This document shows positions 1 through 6,060 of a stretch of 37,300 nt of DNA, piece by piece. Position 1 is the first letter of the stretch, and each line of letters starts with the position of its first letter. The DNA is taken from positions 1-37,300 of IMG/VR virus record IMGVR_UViG_3300008267_008449; one strand, 5' to 3'. A program made the translations under genes and the position numbers. The stretch comes from a virus. A model generated the notes under the pieces. It ran no database searches. It was not told the DNA's origin and worked only from the letters and a program-made list of their open reading frames with translations.

Positions 1-1
1 T

Positions 2-520
2 TACAATGGTTGGAGAAGAGTAAACGGTTTAACAACTTCTTACACTCAAAAAGATTGGAACCAAACGTTGATTACAGCAATTAACCAATTGTCTGCTCAA
101 ATCCACAAATCTACTTTGAGAGGTGGTGCTAACTGGATTGTTGTTTCTTCTGAAGTTTCAGCTATCTTTGATGACTTAGAGTACTTCCACGTATCTAATG
201 CTTCTCCTGAACAAGACCAATATAACATGGGTATTGAAAGAGTTGGAACATTAGCAGGACGTTACCAAGTATACCGTGACCCTTACTTCCCAGCTAACCA
301 AGTGTTAATTGGACACAAAGGAACATCGTTACTTGATACAGGATACGTCTACGCTCCGTATGTACCGTTACAATTAACTCCAACAATGTACAACCCATTC
401 AACTTTACACCGATTAAAGGTATAATGACTCGTTACGCGAAAAAGATGGTCAATAACAGATTTTACGCACGAATTACAGTTGATGGTGTTAGAACATTCG
501 ATTTAAGAGAATTGAGATAA
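2..520 (+). CDS. 23: T4-like major capsid protein gp23, C-terminal part (5' end outside window)
   Basis: The reading frame is open from the left edge (codons from base 2), so this is the last ~172 residues of a longer protein; there is no need to start it at an internal TTG or ATG. Landmarks of the T4 gp23 C-terminus are visible in order: GANWIVVSS, LAGRYQVYRDPY, VLIGHKGTSLLDTGYVYAPYVPL, then NPFNFTPIKGIMTRYAKK. In T4 this protein forms the hexamers of the head shell after cleavage by the prohead protease. The gene ends 22 bases before a strong terminator, so it is the last gene of its transcript. The family match is a strong motif reading; the N-terminal protease site cannot be seen here. 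Confidence 0.93.
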   Translation, partial: YNGWRRVNGLTTSYTQKDWNQTLITAINQLSAQIHKSTLRGGANWIVVSSEVSAIFDDLEYFHVSNASPEQDQYNMGIERVGTLAGRYQVYRDPYFPANQVLIGHKGTSLLDTGYVYAPYVPLQLTPTMYNPFNFTPIKGIMTRYAKKMVNNRFYARITVDGVRTFDLRELR

Positions 521-542
521 TCAAAATCTTAAAATATTTAAC

Positions 543-570
543 AAAAAGGGACTATATGTCCCTTTTTTTT
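543..570 (+). terminator. Rho-independent terminator after the capsid gene
   Basis: A perfect 10-bp stem (543-552 with 558-567) has a TATAT loop and runs into a T tract of eight. The stem core is GGGAC/GTCCC flanked by A and T runs. It closes the gp23 transcript and insulates the HNH gene and accessory cassette downstream. Confidence 0.9.
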
Positions 571-601
571 ATATCTTTTAGTTAATAATAGGTTTTTTGG
601 T

Positions 602-1306
602 ATGATTGTTGTATACTTATATAATATGAGAAAATTTGTACCAACACAAGAAGAATTAGAAAACATACTTAAAATGTATAATGAAGACCTACTTGGGTCA
701 CATACTATTTCCGAAAAAACAGGAATTAGTAAATCAATAATACTAAGAATATTGAAAGAAAATGGTATTATTATGGGTCAATCAGGTAGAAGATTTATAG
801 GTGGTAAAAAAGCGTCTGATAAAAGAAATTATTATAAACATAGAGAAAAAAAATTAGAATATCATTCTAAATGGAGAGAAGATAAAAAAGAATATTTGAA
901 AAAATATATTAAAGAGTATAGAGAAAATAACTCAGATAAAATTCGTCAAGTTAAACGTGATTACGAAAGAAATCGTAAAGCGAGAGACCCCCTCTATAAA
1001 CTAATCTCCAATTTCAGAACGGCAATTTACACAGTATTAAAAGAAAGTAATGTAGATAAATACGGTCATTACTTTGACATCCTACAATACACACCTGAGG
1101 AATTGATTAATCATTTAGAGAAACAATTTAAGGATGATATGACGTGGGATAACTATGGAATTTGGCACGTTGACCACAAGTTACCAATAACGTCATTTGA
1201 CATACAGGAGATGGGTGATGATGAGTTTATGAAATGTTGGTCGTTAAATAATCTCCAACCAATGTGGGGTGAGGAAAATATTCGTAAATCCAATAAAGTT
1301 TTATAA
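602..1306 (+). CDS. Free-standing HNH homing-type endonuclease with N-terminal helix-turn-helix
   Basis: A 234-aa protein. Residues ~34-55 look like a helix-turn-helix (ISEKTGISKSIILRILKENG). The middle is highly basic (Lys/Arg/Tyr-rich, ~65-135). The C-terminal HNH site has WHVDH (H189, D191, H192), then NNLQPMW (N216-N217) and EEN (N226), the usual metal-binding and catalytic pattern of phage HNH homing endonucleases that nick or cut DNA. A second ATG at 626 (MRKFVPTQEE...) is a plausible true start and would remove eight residues. It sits alone between the gp23 terminator and the accessory cassette, a common position for such selfish genes. I see no group I intron fold around it. Its stop codon overlaps a TATAAATA box serving the next gene. 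Confidence 0.85.
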   Translation: MIVVYLYNMRKFVPTQEELENILKMYNEDLLGSHTISEKTGISKSIILRILKENGIIMGQSGRRFIGGKKASDKRNYYKHREKKLEYHSKWREDKKEYLKKYIKEYRENNSDKIRQVKRDYERNRKARDPLYKLISNFRTAIYTVLKESNVDKYGHYFDILQYTPEELINHLEKQFKDDMTWDNYGIWHVDHKLPITSFDIQEMGDDEFMKCWSLNNLQPMWGEENIRKSNKVL

Positions 1307-1309
1307 ATA
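1302..1309 (+). promoter_or_regulatory. Late-promoter-like TATAAATA box
   Basis: Exact match to the T4 late promoter core. It overlaps the stop codon of the HNH gene and lies 27 bases before the ATG at 1337. A second AT-rich element (TTATATAAAAGGA) follows and includes a weak AAAGGA ribosome-site-like stretch. The assignment is inferred from the gp55-like sigma gene in this window. Confidence 0.5.
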
Positions 1310-1336
1310 CATAGGTATTTATATAAAAGGAAAATT

Positions 1337-2476
1337 ATGAAAAATTTATTTGAAATATCAAGTGATGAAAAAAATAGAATATTAAATCTTCACGAGAGTG
1401 CAACAAAGAGACAATACTTGACTTTAGAGCAAGATGAAAAAGTTGAAAACATAAAAACTGTTTTTCCAAAACAAAATGTTGGGAATCAATTTAAATTTGG
1501 TGAATATCAGTCAGATGTTGTTAAAAATTCTATTGTGGGATTGAAACCTAAAATTGATGAATTTATCCTTAAAAATGGTGGTAAACAATTTACTGTTAAT
1601 ATTAGTGCTGGTGAATCAAATGTAACAAATCCAAAGGGGTTTGAAACAAAAGGGAGTTTAGCTTTGGCGAGAGCGAATTCTGTTAAACAATATTTCCAAG
1701 AGATATTTTCAGATTTAATTAAGAAGGGTACATTAATTATTAAGTCACCTGCGGATGTTAGTCAAGTTGTTTTAGGTAAAACACCATATGACAAAACTAA
1801 GGGAGATATTAAAAATCCTGAAAAAATCAAATTATATAATCAAGAACAATTTGTAACATTTGACATTGTTGGTTCAGGTAACTATGATAAAATCACTAAA
1901 AATTTCTGTAAATTTTCAAGAGATGCTAAGGGTGGGGTTGCCTCACCTGAATCAGGGTTTTTGGGTTATAATGAAACTTTAGATATTAGTTCAGTTAGTA
2001 CTGGAAAATCGTTAACTATTAGATTAAACCCTTACCAATTTCCTGATTTATTAGTTGTTACTCTAGGTAATGAAACTAAATCATCAGGTTTTGTTGGGTT
2101 AGGTCTCGCATCATATCTTGGGATTTTGGCGACTATATTAGGTAATCAATACACATTAAAAGGTAATCCAATCCCATCTATATTTCCATCGGATATTGAG
2201 CCTATGCCAATAGAAGAAGCGAAAAAATTATTTCGTAGTAATATTAAATTTATTGAAGACAAAACGAAACATGTATTGAAAGAGGTTAATTGGCAACAAC
2301 CAGCAAATGTGGTATTAGAATCAATTAAGTTTTATAAATTTAAAACAAACCCTGTTAAAAGTAGTGCAGGGGTTATTACATTTCTCAAACCGGAGGGTGT
2401 CTCTGAAATAAATGTTAAAGTATATAGTCCTATTGGGGATACTATTTGGAATTTAAATGGGGCTTGTCAAAGATAA
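1337..2476 (+). CDS. Putative virion-packaged protein with conserved N-terminal tag and OmpA-like domain
   Basis: A 379-aa protein. Residues 1-30 (EKNRILNLHESATKRQYL at 11-28) are almost identical to the start of the protein at 2787, while the rest of the two proteins is unrelated. The shared block contains LHE at 18-20, which fits the (L/I)xE site cut by T4-type prohead protease gp21, so it may be a capsid-targeting peptide. Residues ~84-178 resemble the OmpA C-terminal fold that binds peptidoglycan: a strand, GESNVTN, SLALARANSVKQYF, and QFVTFDI at the end. A hydrophobic stretch lies at 251-269. The last 35 bases overlap the convergent gene at 2442-2714. The OmpA call is tentative; a head-packaged protein delivered to the host envelope is an inference. 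Confidence 0.75.
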   Translation: MKNLFEISSDEKNRILNLHESATKRQYLTLEQDEKVENIKTVFPKQNVGNQFKFGEYQSDVVKNSIVGLKPKIDEFILKNGGKQFTVNISAGESNVTNPKGFETKGSLALARANSVKQYFQEIFSDLIKKGTLIIKSPADVSQVVLGKTPYDKTKGDIKNPEKIKLYNQEQFVTFDIVGSGNYDKITKNFCKFSRDAKGGVASPESGFLGYNETLDISSVSTGKSLTIRLNPYQFPDLLVVTLGNETKSSGFVGLGLASYLGILATILGNQYTLKGNPIPSIFPSDIEPMPIEEAKKLFRSNIKFIEDKTKHVLKEVNWQQPANVVLESIKFYKFKTNPVKSSAGVITFLKPEGVSEINVKVYSPIGDTIWNLNGACQR

Positions 2477-2714
2477 TTGTGGTATCTTTAATTTTATCAT
2501 TTTTATAATATCTAAAATGTACGTATTCACTATCCCCAATTATAGTGTGGCTAAACATTACGATTTTTTTCTTATAAATTGTAGAGGCTGAATCTAAAGT
2601 TTTATAAACACTAGCAACAGCATCTTTTGGTTCATTCATATATTTTCTATTAAGTTTTTGTCCAAAGGTCAAGGTTGTAATAAGTAATGATGAGATAATA
2701 AATAATTTTTTCAT
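2442..2714 (-). CDS. Small exported protein with flavobacterial-type signal peptide
   Basis: A 90-aa protein. The first ~19 residues form a classic signal peptide (MKKLFIISSLLITTLTFGQ): two lysines, a hydrophobic core, and the FGQ cleavage region common in Flavobacteria. The mature part of ~70 residues is polar, with no further membrane segment, and I do not recognise a family. It has its own host-type promoter (TTG, 19 bases, TATCTTTG) just upstream and runs convergently into the 3' end of the plus-strand gene before it. A small exported protein with a host promoter fits an accessory gene expressed early or independently, for example one altering the host envelope. That role is a guess. Confidence 0.7.
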   Translation of the reverse strand: MKKLFIISSLLITTLTFGQKLNRKYMNEPKDAVASVYKTLDSASTIYKKKIVMFSHTIIGDSEYVHFRYYKNDKIKDTTIIFDKPHLNSK

Positions 2715-2733
2715 AGTGTGTCTTTTTTTTTTA

Positions 2734-2763
2734 CAAAGATAATGAATTATTATTAACTTACAA
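2734..2763 (-). promoter_or_regulatory. Bacteroidetes vegetative-type promoter (TTG-N19-TATCTTTG)
   Basis: On the minus strand TATCTTTG (complement of 2734-2741) matches the -7 element TAnnTTTG. TTG lies exactly 19 bases upstream (complement of 2761-2763). It drives the signal-peptide gene starting at 2714. The upstream element lies next to the late box of the divergent gene at 2787. Confidence 0.65.
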
Positions 2764-2769
2764 TATATT

Positions 2770-2777
2770 TATAAATA
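2770..2777 (+). promoter_or_regulatory. Late-promoter-like TATAAATA box with very short leader
   Basis: Exact TATAAATA ends nine bases before the ATG at 2787. With T4 spacing (box at -13 to -6) the transcript would begin about four bases before the start codon, giving a nearly leaderless message. Confidence 0.6.
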
Positions 2778-2786
2778 AAATATTTT

Positions 2787-3740
2787 ATGAAAAAATTATA
2801 TTTCTTAGATGAAGAAGAAAAAAATAGAATTTTAAATCTTCACGAGAGTGCTGCAAAGAGACAATACTTATCTGAACAAGGTTTTAATATTAACGACCCA
2901 TTAGGTATGAATGCAATTACAAAGAAGCTTATAGTTCAAGGTGAAGGTAGTGACCCATATCAATATATGAAATGGAGTGATAAATTTTGGTACGCAAAAA
3001 AATCTGAAGGTAAAAACCCTAAATGGATTGAGGCTAAATCACAAAAAGCTATTGATAGTATTAATGCAAAAATATATGGTGGAAGTGTATCATCCACTAA
3101 ATCATCGGCTGGTCAGATTAAAAAAACAACAAAACTTAAAGATAAAGAAATTACTAAAAAAATAAAAGAAAAAACCCCCAACACTCAACCCGGAGTTACT
3201 AGTTGGTTACGTAAACGATTTCCGAACATTGCGGAATTATTAAAAGGTAGGGAATTGACCACTAATGATTTCACGGACGAACAAAAAAAAGCATTATTAT
3301 CCGCTATAAATAATTCTCAAAAAAGAACAAAAAATCAAAATATGGGTAGTACAGATTATTCAGATTATGGTAATGATGTTGCTAGCACATTTCAAAATGA
3401 AAAAGGTAGTCCAACAGATTGGGATGTAATATGGAATAGTGTGATAAATAATGACAGATTTGCTATGGCCACACTATTTGGTAAATTTAGTTGGGTTAAA
3501 AATTCAGACGGTTCATATACAATTGACGATAAATACGATTTCAAAAACCCTAATTATGAAAACATTGCGGGTGTTAATAGAAAAAATTTGGAAGGTAAAA
3601 CCATTACTCAACTAAAAAATGATTATGATTTAGGGACTTATGAGGCGGCCAGAGTTAAAGGATGGGTTGACCATCCAGAAGAAATTCCGGGGAAGGCTAT
3701 TCCATTAAGGTTACGGATTAATCCTTCTGATTTAGCATAA
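2787..3740 (+). CDS. Putative virion-packaged protein sharing the N-terminal tag
   Basis: A 317-aa protein with the same N-terminal block as the gene at 1337: EKNRILNLHESAAKRQYL at residues 11-28, with LHE again at 18-20 and a second (L/I)xE site, LSE, at 28-30. The body is basic and hydrophilic, rich in Lys, Asn and Ser, with no signal peptide or membrane helix. A middle segment (~110-135) is a run of Lys/Thr-rich sequence. A recognisable feature is YQYMKWSDKFWYAKK near residue 52, but I cannot assign a family. The start is fixed by the shared tag and the close TATAAATA box. Its last 23 bases overlap the convergent membrane-protein gene. It is likely packaged or ejected together with the 1337 product, by inference from the tag. 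Confidence 0.75.
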   Translation: MKKLYFLDEEEKNRILNLHESAAKRQYLSEQGFNINDPLGMNAITKKLIVQGEGSDPYQYMKWSDKFWYAKKSEGKNPKWIEAKSQKAIDSINAKIYGGSVSSTKSSAGQIKKTTKLKDKEITKKIKEKTPNTQPGVTSWLRKRFPNIAELLKGRELTTNDFTDEQKKALLSAINNSQKRTKNQNMGSTDYSDYGNDVASTFQNEKGSPTDWDVIWNSVINNDRFAMATLFGKFSWVKNSDGSYTIDDKYDFKNPNYENIAGVNRKNLEGKTITQLKNDYDLGTYEAARVKGWVDHPEEIPGKAIPLRLRINPSDLA

Positions 3741-4038
3741 CACATAAGGTTAATAAATAAATGATTAAAGCAGGTTGTAATATTACAAAAATTACAATAT
3801 TAAGTTCTTCATAAGAATAACCTAATTTAACAGCGTAAAATTGAATACAATCACAACACCATTGGAATAATCCGTTGGTGTTTTTTTGTTTTAATAAAAT
3901 ACCAAATAAATCTAATGATGTGGAATTTTTATTGATTAAATAATAATGTACTCTATGTACTGTGTTAGAAGAAAACTTTGACATAACATAGATTACGATT
4001 GACCAAAAAATACCGGTATACACTAAAAATTTTTTCAT
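3718..4038 (-). CDS. Small two-helix membrane protein
   Basis: A 106-aa protein when started at MKKFLVYTG. An in-frame ATG at 4086 would add 16 residues but lies upstream of the likely promoter, so I prefer 4038. A first transmembrane helix spans ~4-20 (FLVYTGIFWSIVIYVM) and a second lies near the C-terminus (~78-101, NIVIFVILQPALIIYLLTL). The loop between them is polar and holds a CCDC motif. No family is recognised. A host-type promoter sits directly upstream, and the 3' end overlaps the convergent tagged protein gene. An inner-membrane accessory protein, for example one affecting host physiology or superinfection, is possible but unproven. Confidence 0.65.
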   Translation of the reverse strand: MKKFLVYTGIFWSIVIYVMSKFSSNTVHRVHYYLINKNSTSLDLFGILLKQKNTNGLFQWCCDCIQFYAVKLGYSYEELNIVIFVILQPALIIYLLTLCVMLNQKD

Positions 4039-4056
4039 ATCTATTAATTTAGAGTA

Positions 4057-4086
4057 CAAAGATACAAAAAAATTATTCCTCCACAA
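4057..4086 (-). promoter_or_regulatory. Bacteroidetes vegetative-type promoter (TTG-N19-TATCTTTG)
   Basis: TATCTTTG (complement of 4057-4064) has TTG exactly 19 bases upstream (complement of 4084-4086), the same spacing as the promoter at 2734. The start codon at 4038 is 18 bases from the box. This placement supports the shorter start of the membrane protein. Confidence 0.65.
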
Positions 4087-4309
4087 CTTTTTCTACATTT
4101 TTTTTTGATAAAACTCTAATTGATTTAGAAATCACCTCAGATTCACCTAAAGAGTATATTCCAGAATGGAAGGCGTATTTAACGGCTTGTGTTAAAAAGT
4201 AGTTCGCTCTATCATTATCCATAGTATCTAAAAGAATATCTAAATGTTCTTCAGTGTGTAGGGGAATTGATTCAAATAATTTTCCAAATAGTTCTTGTTG
4301 TTCTTCCAT
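4073..4309 (-). CDS. Small hypothetical acidic protein
   Basis: A 78-aa protein, mostly helical by appearance and acidic at both ends (MEEQQELFGKLFE..., ...KVVEE). The centre reads YFLTQAVKYAFHSGIYSLGESEVISKSIRVL. There is no signal peptide or membrane segment, and I do not recognise a family. It has a TATAAATA box 15 bases upstream on its own strand that overlaps a plus-strand box for the divergent gene at 4338. It may be co-transcribed with the membrane protein downstream, although that gene also has its own promoter inside the 3' end of this one. Confidence 0.65.
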   Translation of the reverse strand: MEEQQELFGKLFESIPLHTEEHLDILLDTMDNDRANYFLTQAVKYAFHSGIYSLGESEVISKSIRVLSKKNVEKVVEE

Positions 4310-4324
4310 AATTAAAATTTTGTA

Positions 4325-4336
4325 TATTTATAAGTA
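4325..4336. promoter_or_regulatory. Overlapping divergent late-promoter-like boxes
   Basis: TATAAATA on the minus strand (complement of 4325-4332) overlaps TATAAGTA on the plus strand (4329-4336) by four bases, so one short element faces both ways. The minus box fits the gene starting at 4309. The plus box is only one base from the ATG at 4338, which is too close for normal T4 late spacing, so its use is doubtful. Confidence 0.4.
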
Positions 4337-4337
4337 T

Positions 4338-4850
4338 ATGAATAAAAATATCAAAAGACAAATTAATGTGATACCATCTGATATAAACAATATCAATCAA
4401 GACCCGAGTGAAGATAAAAAAATTACACCAATAAAAGAAAATACCACATCTAGCGGTGGTGGGGAATATAATGGACCTATTGAGTTAGGGTTAAAAAAAT
4501 GGAAAAAGTCAGAACTATTTCCCTTTATTAACCAATCCACACATGAAATCAATAAAAAGAGTAAGGGTAAAAACGTAAAAAATAATATTAAAAAGGTCGT
4601 TGGTGTATGGGAAAAGGGTGTTGATGGAACTTATGATATAGACATACACGATGTTCATACGGTTAATGAATGGATTGAGATAACACAGGACACCATATCA
4701 GAAGATTTAACCTCAAATGATACTTCGGGTCGTTTTAATAAAGTTGTGTCCGGAAAACCACTTAATATTAATCAAAATAAAAAATCCCAAAACAAATCGT
4801 TAAGGGACTTAATTAAAAAGGTTTTATCTGAAAATACTAAGACAATTTAG
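4338..4850 (+). CDS. Hypothetical hydrophilic phage protein
   Basis: A 170-aa protein starting at MNKNIKRQINVIP; an open frame extends upstream to 4254 but would cross the divergent gene's start and the promoter region. It is highly charged. A conserved-looking centre (~42-115) has GGGEYNGPIELGLKKWKKSEL and then VHTVNEWIEITQD. The C-terminus ends in an amphipathic helix, NKSLRDLIKKVLSEN, that resembles one in the protein at 21392-22003. No family is recognised. Its 3' end overlaps the convergent gene at 4837 by 14 bases. Confidence 0.65.
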   Translation: MNKNIKRQINVIPSDINNINQDPSEDKKITPIKENTTSSGGGEYNGPIELGLKKWKKSELFPFINQSTHEINKKSKGKNVKNNIKKVVGVWEKGVDGTYDIDIHDVHTVNEWIEITQDTISEDLTSNDTSGRFNKVVSGKPLNINQNKKSQNKSLRDLIKKVLSENTKTI

Positions 4851-5247
4851 ATAGTATTGTTGATAAAGAATGTTTTATTTGAGAATTCATCTCACTTTCA
4901 AATTCTTGTCTAATCTTCTCGGTTTTATTGTCATACATATTTGTGATTCTCTCCCAACTTCTGTTATTAATTACCACATCATAATGGTACACATGATTAG
5001 TAATACTAATTCGTCTATCCTGAAAAACAATAAATAATTCTAACTCATCATTCTTAATATATCTTTTCATAGAAAGAGGCGCAATCAAGAATTTTGACTT
5101 AGGATGATTAATTAATTTTCTACATATAGAAGCACATTTTTTTTCAGTGTCCTCAAGTATTGGTCTATCATTACTTGTAAGATTTCTTAAAAATTTAACA
5201 ATTCTATAATTAGTTTGTTTTGATAATCTTTTCATACTTTTCATCAT
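4837..5247 (-). CDS. Hypothetical small basic protein
   Basis: A 136-aa protein with no membrane helix or signal peptide. The N-terminal third is basic (MKRLSKQTNYRIVKFLRNL). The middle has FLIAPLSMKRYI and a strand-rich stretch, ELELFIVFQDRRISITNHV. The C-terminus is a probable helix with conserved-looking EKIRQEFESEMN and HSLSTILSKL. I do not recognise the family. Starts at 5247, 5244 or 5235 (MMKSMKRL) are all possible. A TATCTTTG box lies just upstream, so it is the third small minus-strand gene here with a host-type promoter, and the third that converges on and overlaps a plus-strand neighbour. Confidence 0.65.
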   Translation of the reverse strand: MMKSMKRLSKQTNYRIVKFLRNLTSNDRPILEDTEKKCASICRKLINHPKSKFLIAPLSMKRYIKNDELELFIVFQDRRISITNHVYHYDVVINNRSWERITNMYDNKTEKIRQEFESEMNSQIKHSLSTILSKLS

Positions 5248-5266
5248 TTCTATTTATTTTATTCTA

Positions 5267-5274
5267 CAAAGATA
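5267..5274 (-). promoter_or_regulatory. Bacteroidetes vegetative-type promoter -7 box (TATCTTTG)
   Basis: TATCTTTG lies on the minus strand 19 bases before the start at 5247. The upstream region is T-rich but lacks a clear TTG at the 19-base spacing seen in the two sister promoters, so this one is weaker. Confidence 0.5.
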
Positions 5275-5289
5275 TGAATAAAAATGATT

Positions 5290-5314
5290 AAAAAAAATAA
5301 AAATAAAACTTTTT
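5290..5314 (-). terminator. Possible weak AT-only terminator of the long minus-strand operon
   Basis: Just after the stop at 5316, the minus strand reads AATAAA/TTTATT around a short loop, followed by a long T-rich tract. The stem has no G-C pairs, so termination would be weak. It is placed where the structural operon should end. Confidence 0.3.
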
Positions 5315-5315
5315 A

Positions 5316-5657
5316 TTAAAAATTATTTCCTTGTTGTGATGCCAATGTATAAAAACCTGTTGATGTTGTACCTAACTTATTAGCTATTGTTTCTAATATA
5401 ACAGAGTCATCCGTACCCCAATTAGAGATTTCATCACTATTTAAAACAACGTTTGTGTTTAATAATTCCGAAAAATTAGACACTTGATTATTAACAATAG
5501 TTGCGGTTCCGAAAGTAACTTGGAAGTTAACTCTTGATGCTCCCAATGTGTATGGTCTAGCAGTTGCACACATTAAGTCTGCGTATTCTGTAATTGCTGA
5601 AAAAGGAGTTACTTGTGTTGTTTTTTCAGCTGCTGGTGTAATTTGTAAGTATATCAT
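5316..5657 (-). CDS. Small putative virion structural protein
   Basis: A 113-aa protein, Thr/Asn/Ser-rich and probably beta-rich, with no signal peptide or membrane segment. The N-terminus MIYLQITPAAEKTTQVTPF is followed by FSAITEYADLMCATARPYTLGASRVNFQVTFG. No family is recognised. It is the last gene of the minus-strand string, 13 bases after the preceding gene, and has an AATAAATA box six bases before its start. Position after the baseplate and decoration-like genes suggests a late structural protein; that is inference from context. Confidence 0.65.
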   Translation of the reverse strand: MIYLQITPAAEKTTQVTPFSAITEYADLMCATARPYTLGASRVNFQVTFGTATIVNNQVSNFSELLNTNVVLNSDEISNWGTDDSVILETIANKLGTTSTGFYTLASQQGNNF

Positions 5658-5663
5658 AATTTT

Positions 5664-5671
5664 TATTTATT
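5664..5671 (-). promoter_or_regulatory. Late-promoter-like AATAAATA box
   Basis: One mismatch from TATAAATA on the minus strand, six bases before the ATG at 5657, similar in spacing to the exact box before the neighbouring gene at 6036. Confidence 0.35.
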
Positions 5672-6036
5672 TAATTGTTTAATCCGTTTATTCCTCCTAA
5701 TGCAACGGCATTTAATTGGATAACCGCTTTACCAAATTCGTTTATATGTGTTGGGTGGGGGGGTTTTATAGATATGGTGTTACCACTACAATCAAAAACA
5801 CATAAATCATATTCTGTTCCCGCTGACAATGGAGCATTACACTCAGAACAATTGTCAAACGGTCCATATAAGATTATTGTATTAGTTTCTCCGGCTGTAG
5901 ATGCACTATAAGTTAATGAAATACAATTTAAATTAATATCTTGATATGTTTTTCCGGTTAAAAGACCCTCAACTGAAATAATTCCAATTGGTGAATTATC
6001 AACACAAGATGTCCCCGAGTAATATATGTTTGCCAT
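5671..6036 (-). CDS. Small Cys-containing putative structural protein
   Basis: A 121-aa protein, probably all-beta, with Gly/Thr/Ser-rich strands and three cysteine pairs or singles: one near residue 11, DNCSEC at ~62-67, and LCVFDC at ~77-82. The end, INEFGKAVIQLNAVALGGINGLNN, is hydrophobic. No family is recognised. The Cys spacing recalls the Cys-rich insert of the 846-aa fibre-region protein. It has an exact TATAAATA box seven bases upstream, giving an almost leaderless late message, and lies directly after the 491-aa structural gene. A minor tail or decoration protein is the likely role. Confidence 0.65.
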   Translation of the reverse strand: MANIYYSGTSCVDNSPIGIISVEGLLTGKTYQDINLNCISLTYSASTAGETNTIILYGPFDNCSECNAPLSAGTEYDLCVFDCSGNTISIKPPHPTHINEFGKAVIQLNAVALGGINGLNN

Positions 6037-6043
6037 AATTTTT

Positions 6044-6051
6044 TATTTATA
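6044..6051 (-). promoter_or_regulatory. Late-promoter-like TATAAATA box
   Basis: Exact TATAAATA on the minus strand, ending seven bases before the ATG at 6036; T4 spacing would leave a leader of one or two bases. Confidence 0.55.
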
Positions 6052-6060
6052 AATATCTAA

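Noticed and set aside
171-180. TATCTTTG-like sequences inside genes (near 174, 21124 and 21407)
   Set aside because: They lie within coding sequence, not before a start in the right direction, and show that the -7 box alone can occur by chance in this AT-rich DNA.
1-1336. Group I intron or intein interrupting the capsid gene next to the HNH gene
   Set aside because: The capsid reading frame ends normally, a strong terminator follows, and the HNH gene is separate and downstream.
4254-4337. Upstream extension of the gene starting at 4338
   Set aside because: It would run through the start of the divergent gene at 4309 and the promoter region, and the extra residues look like antisense coding.
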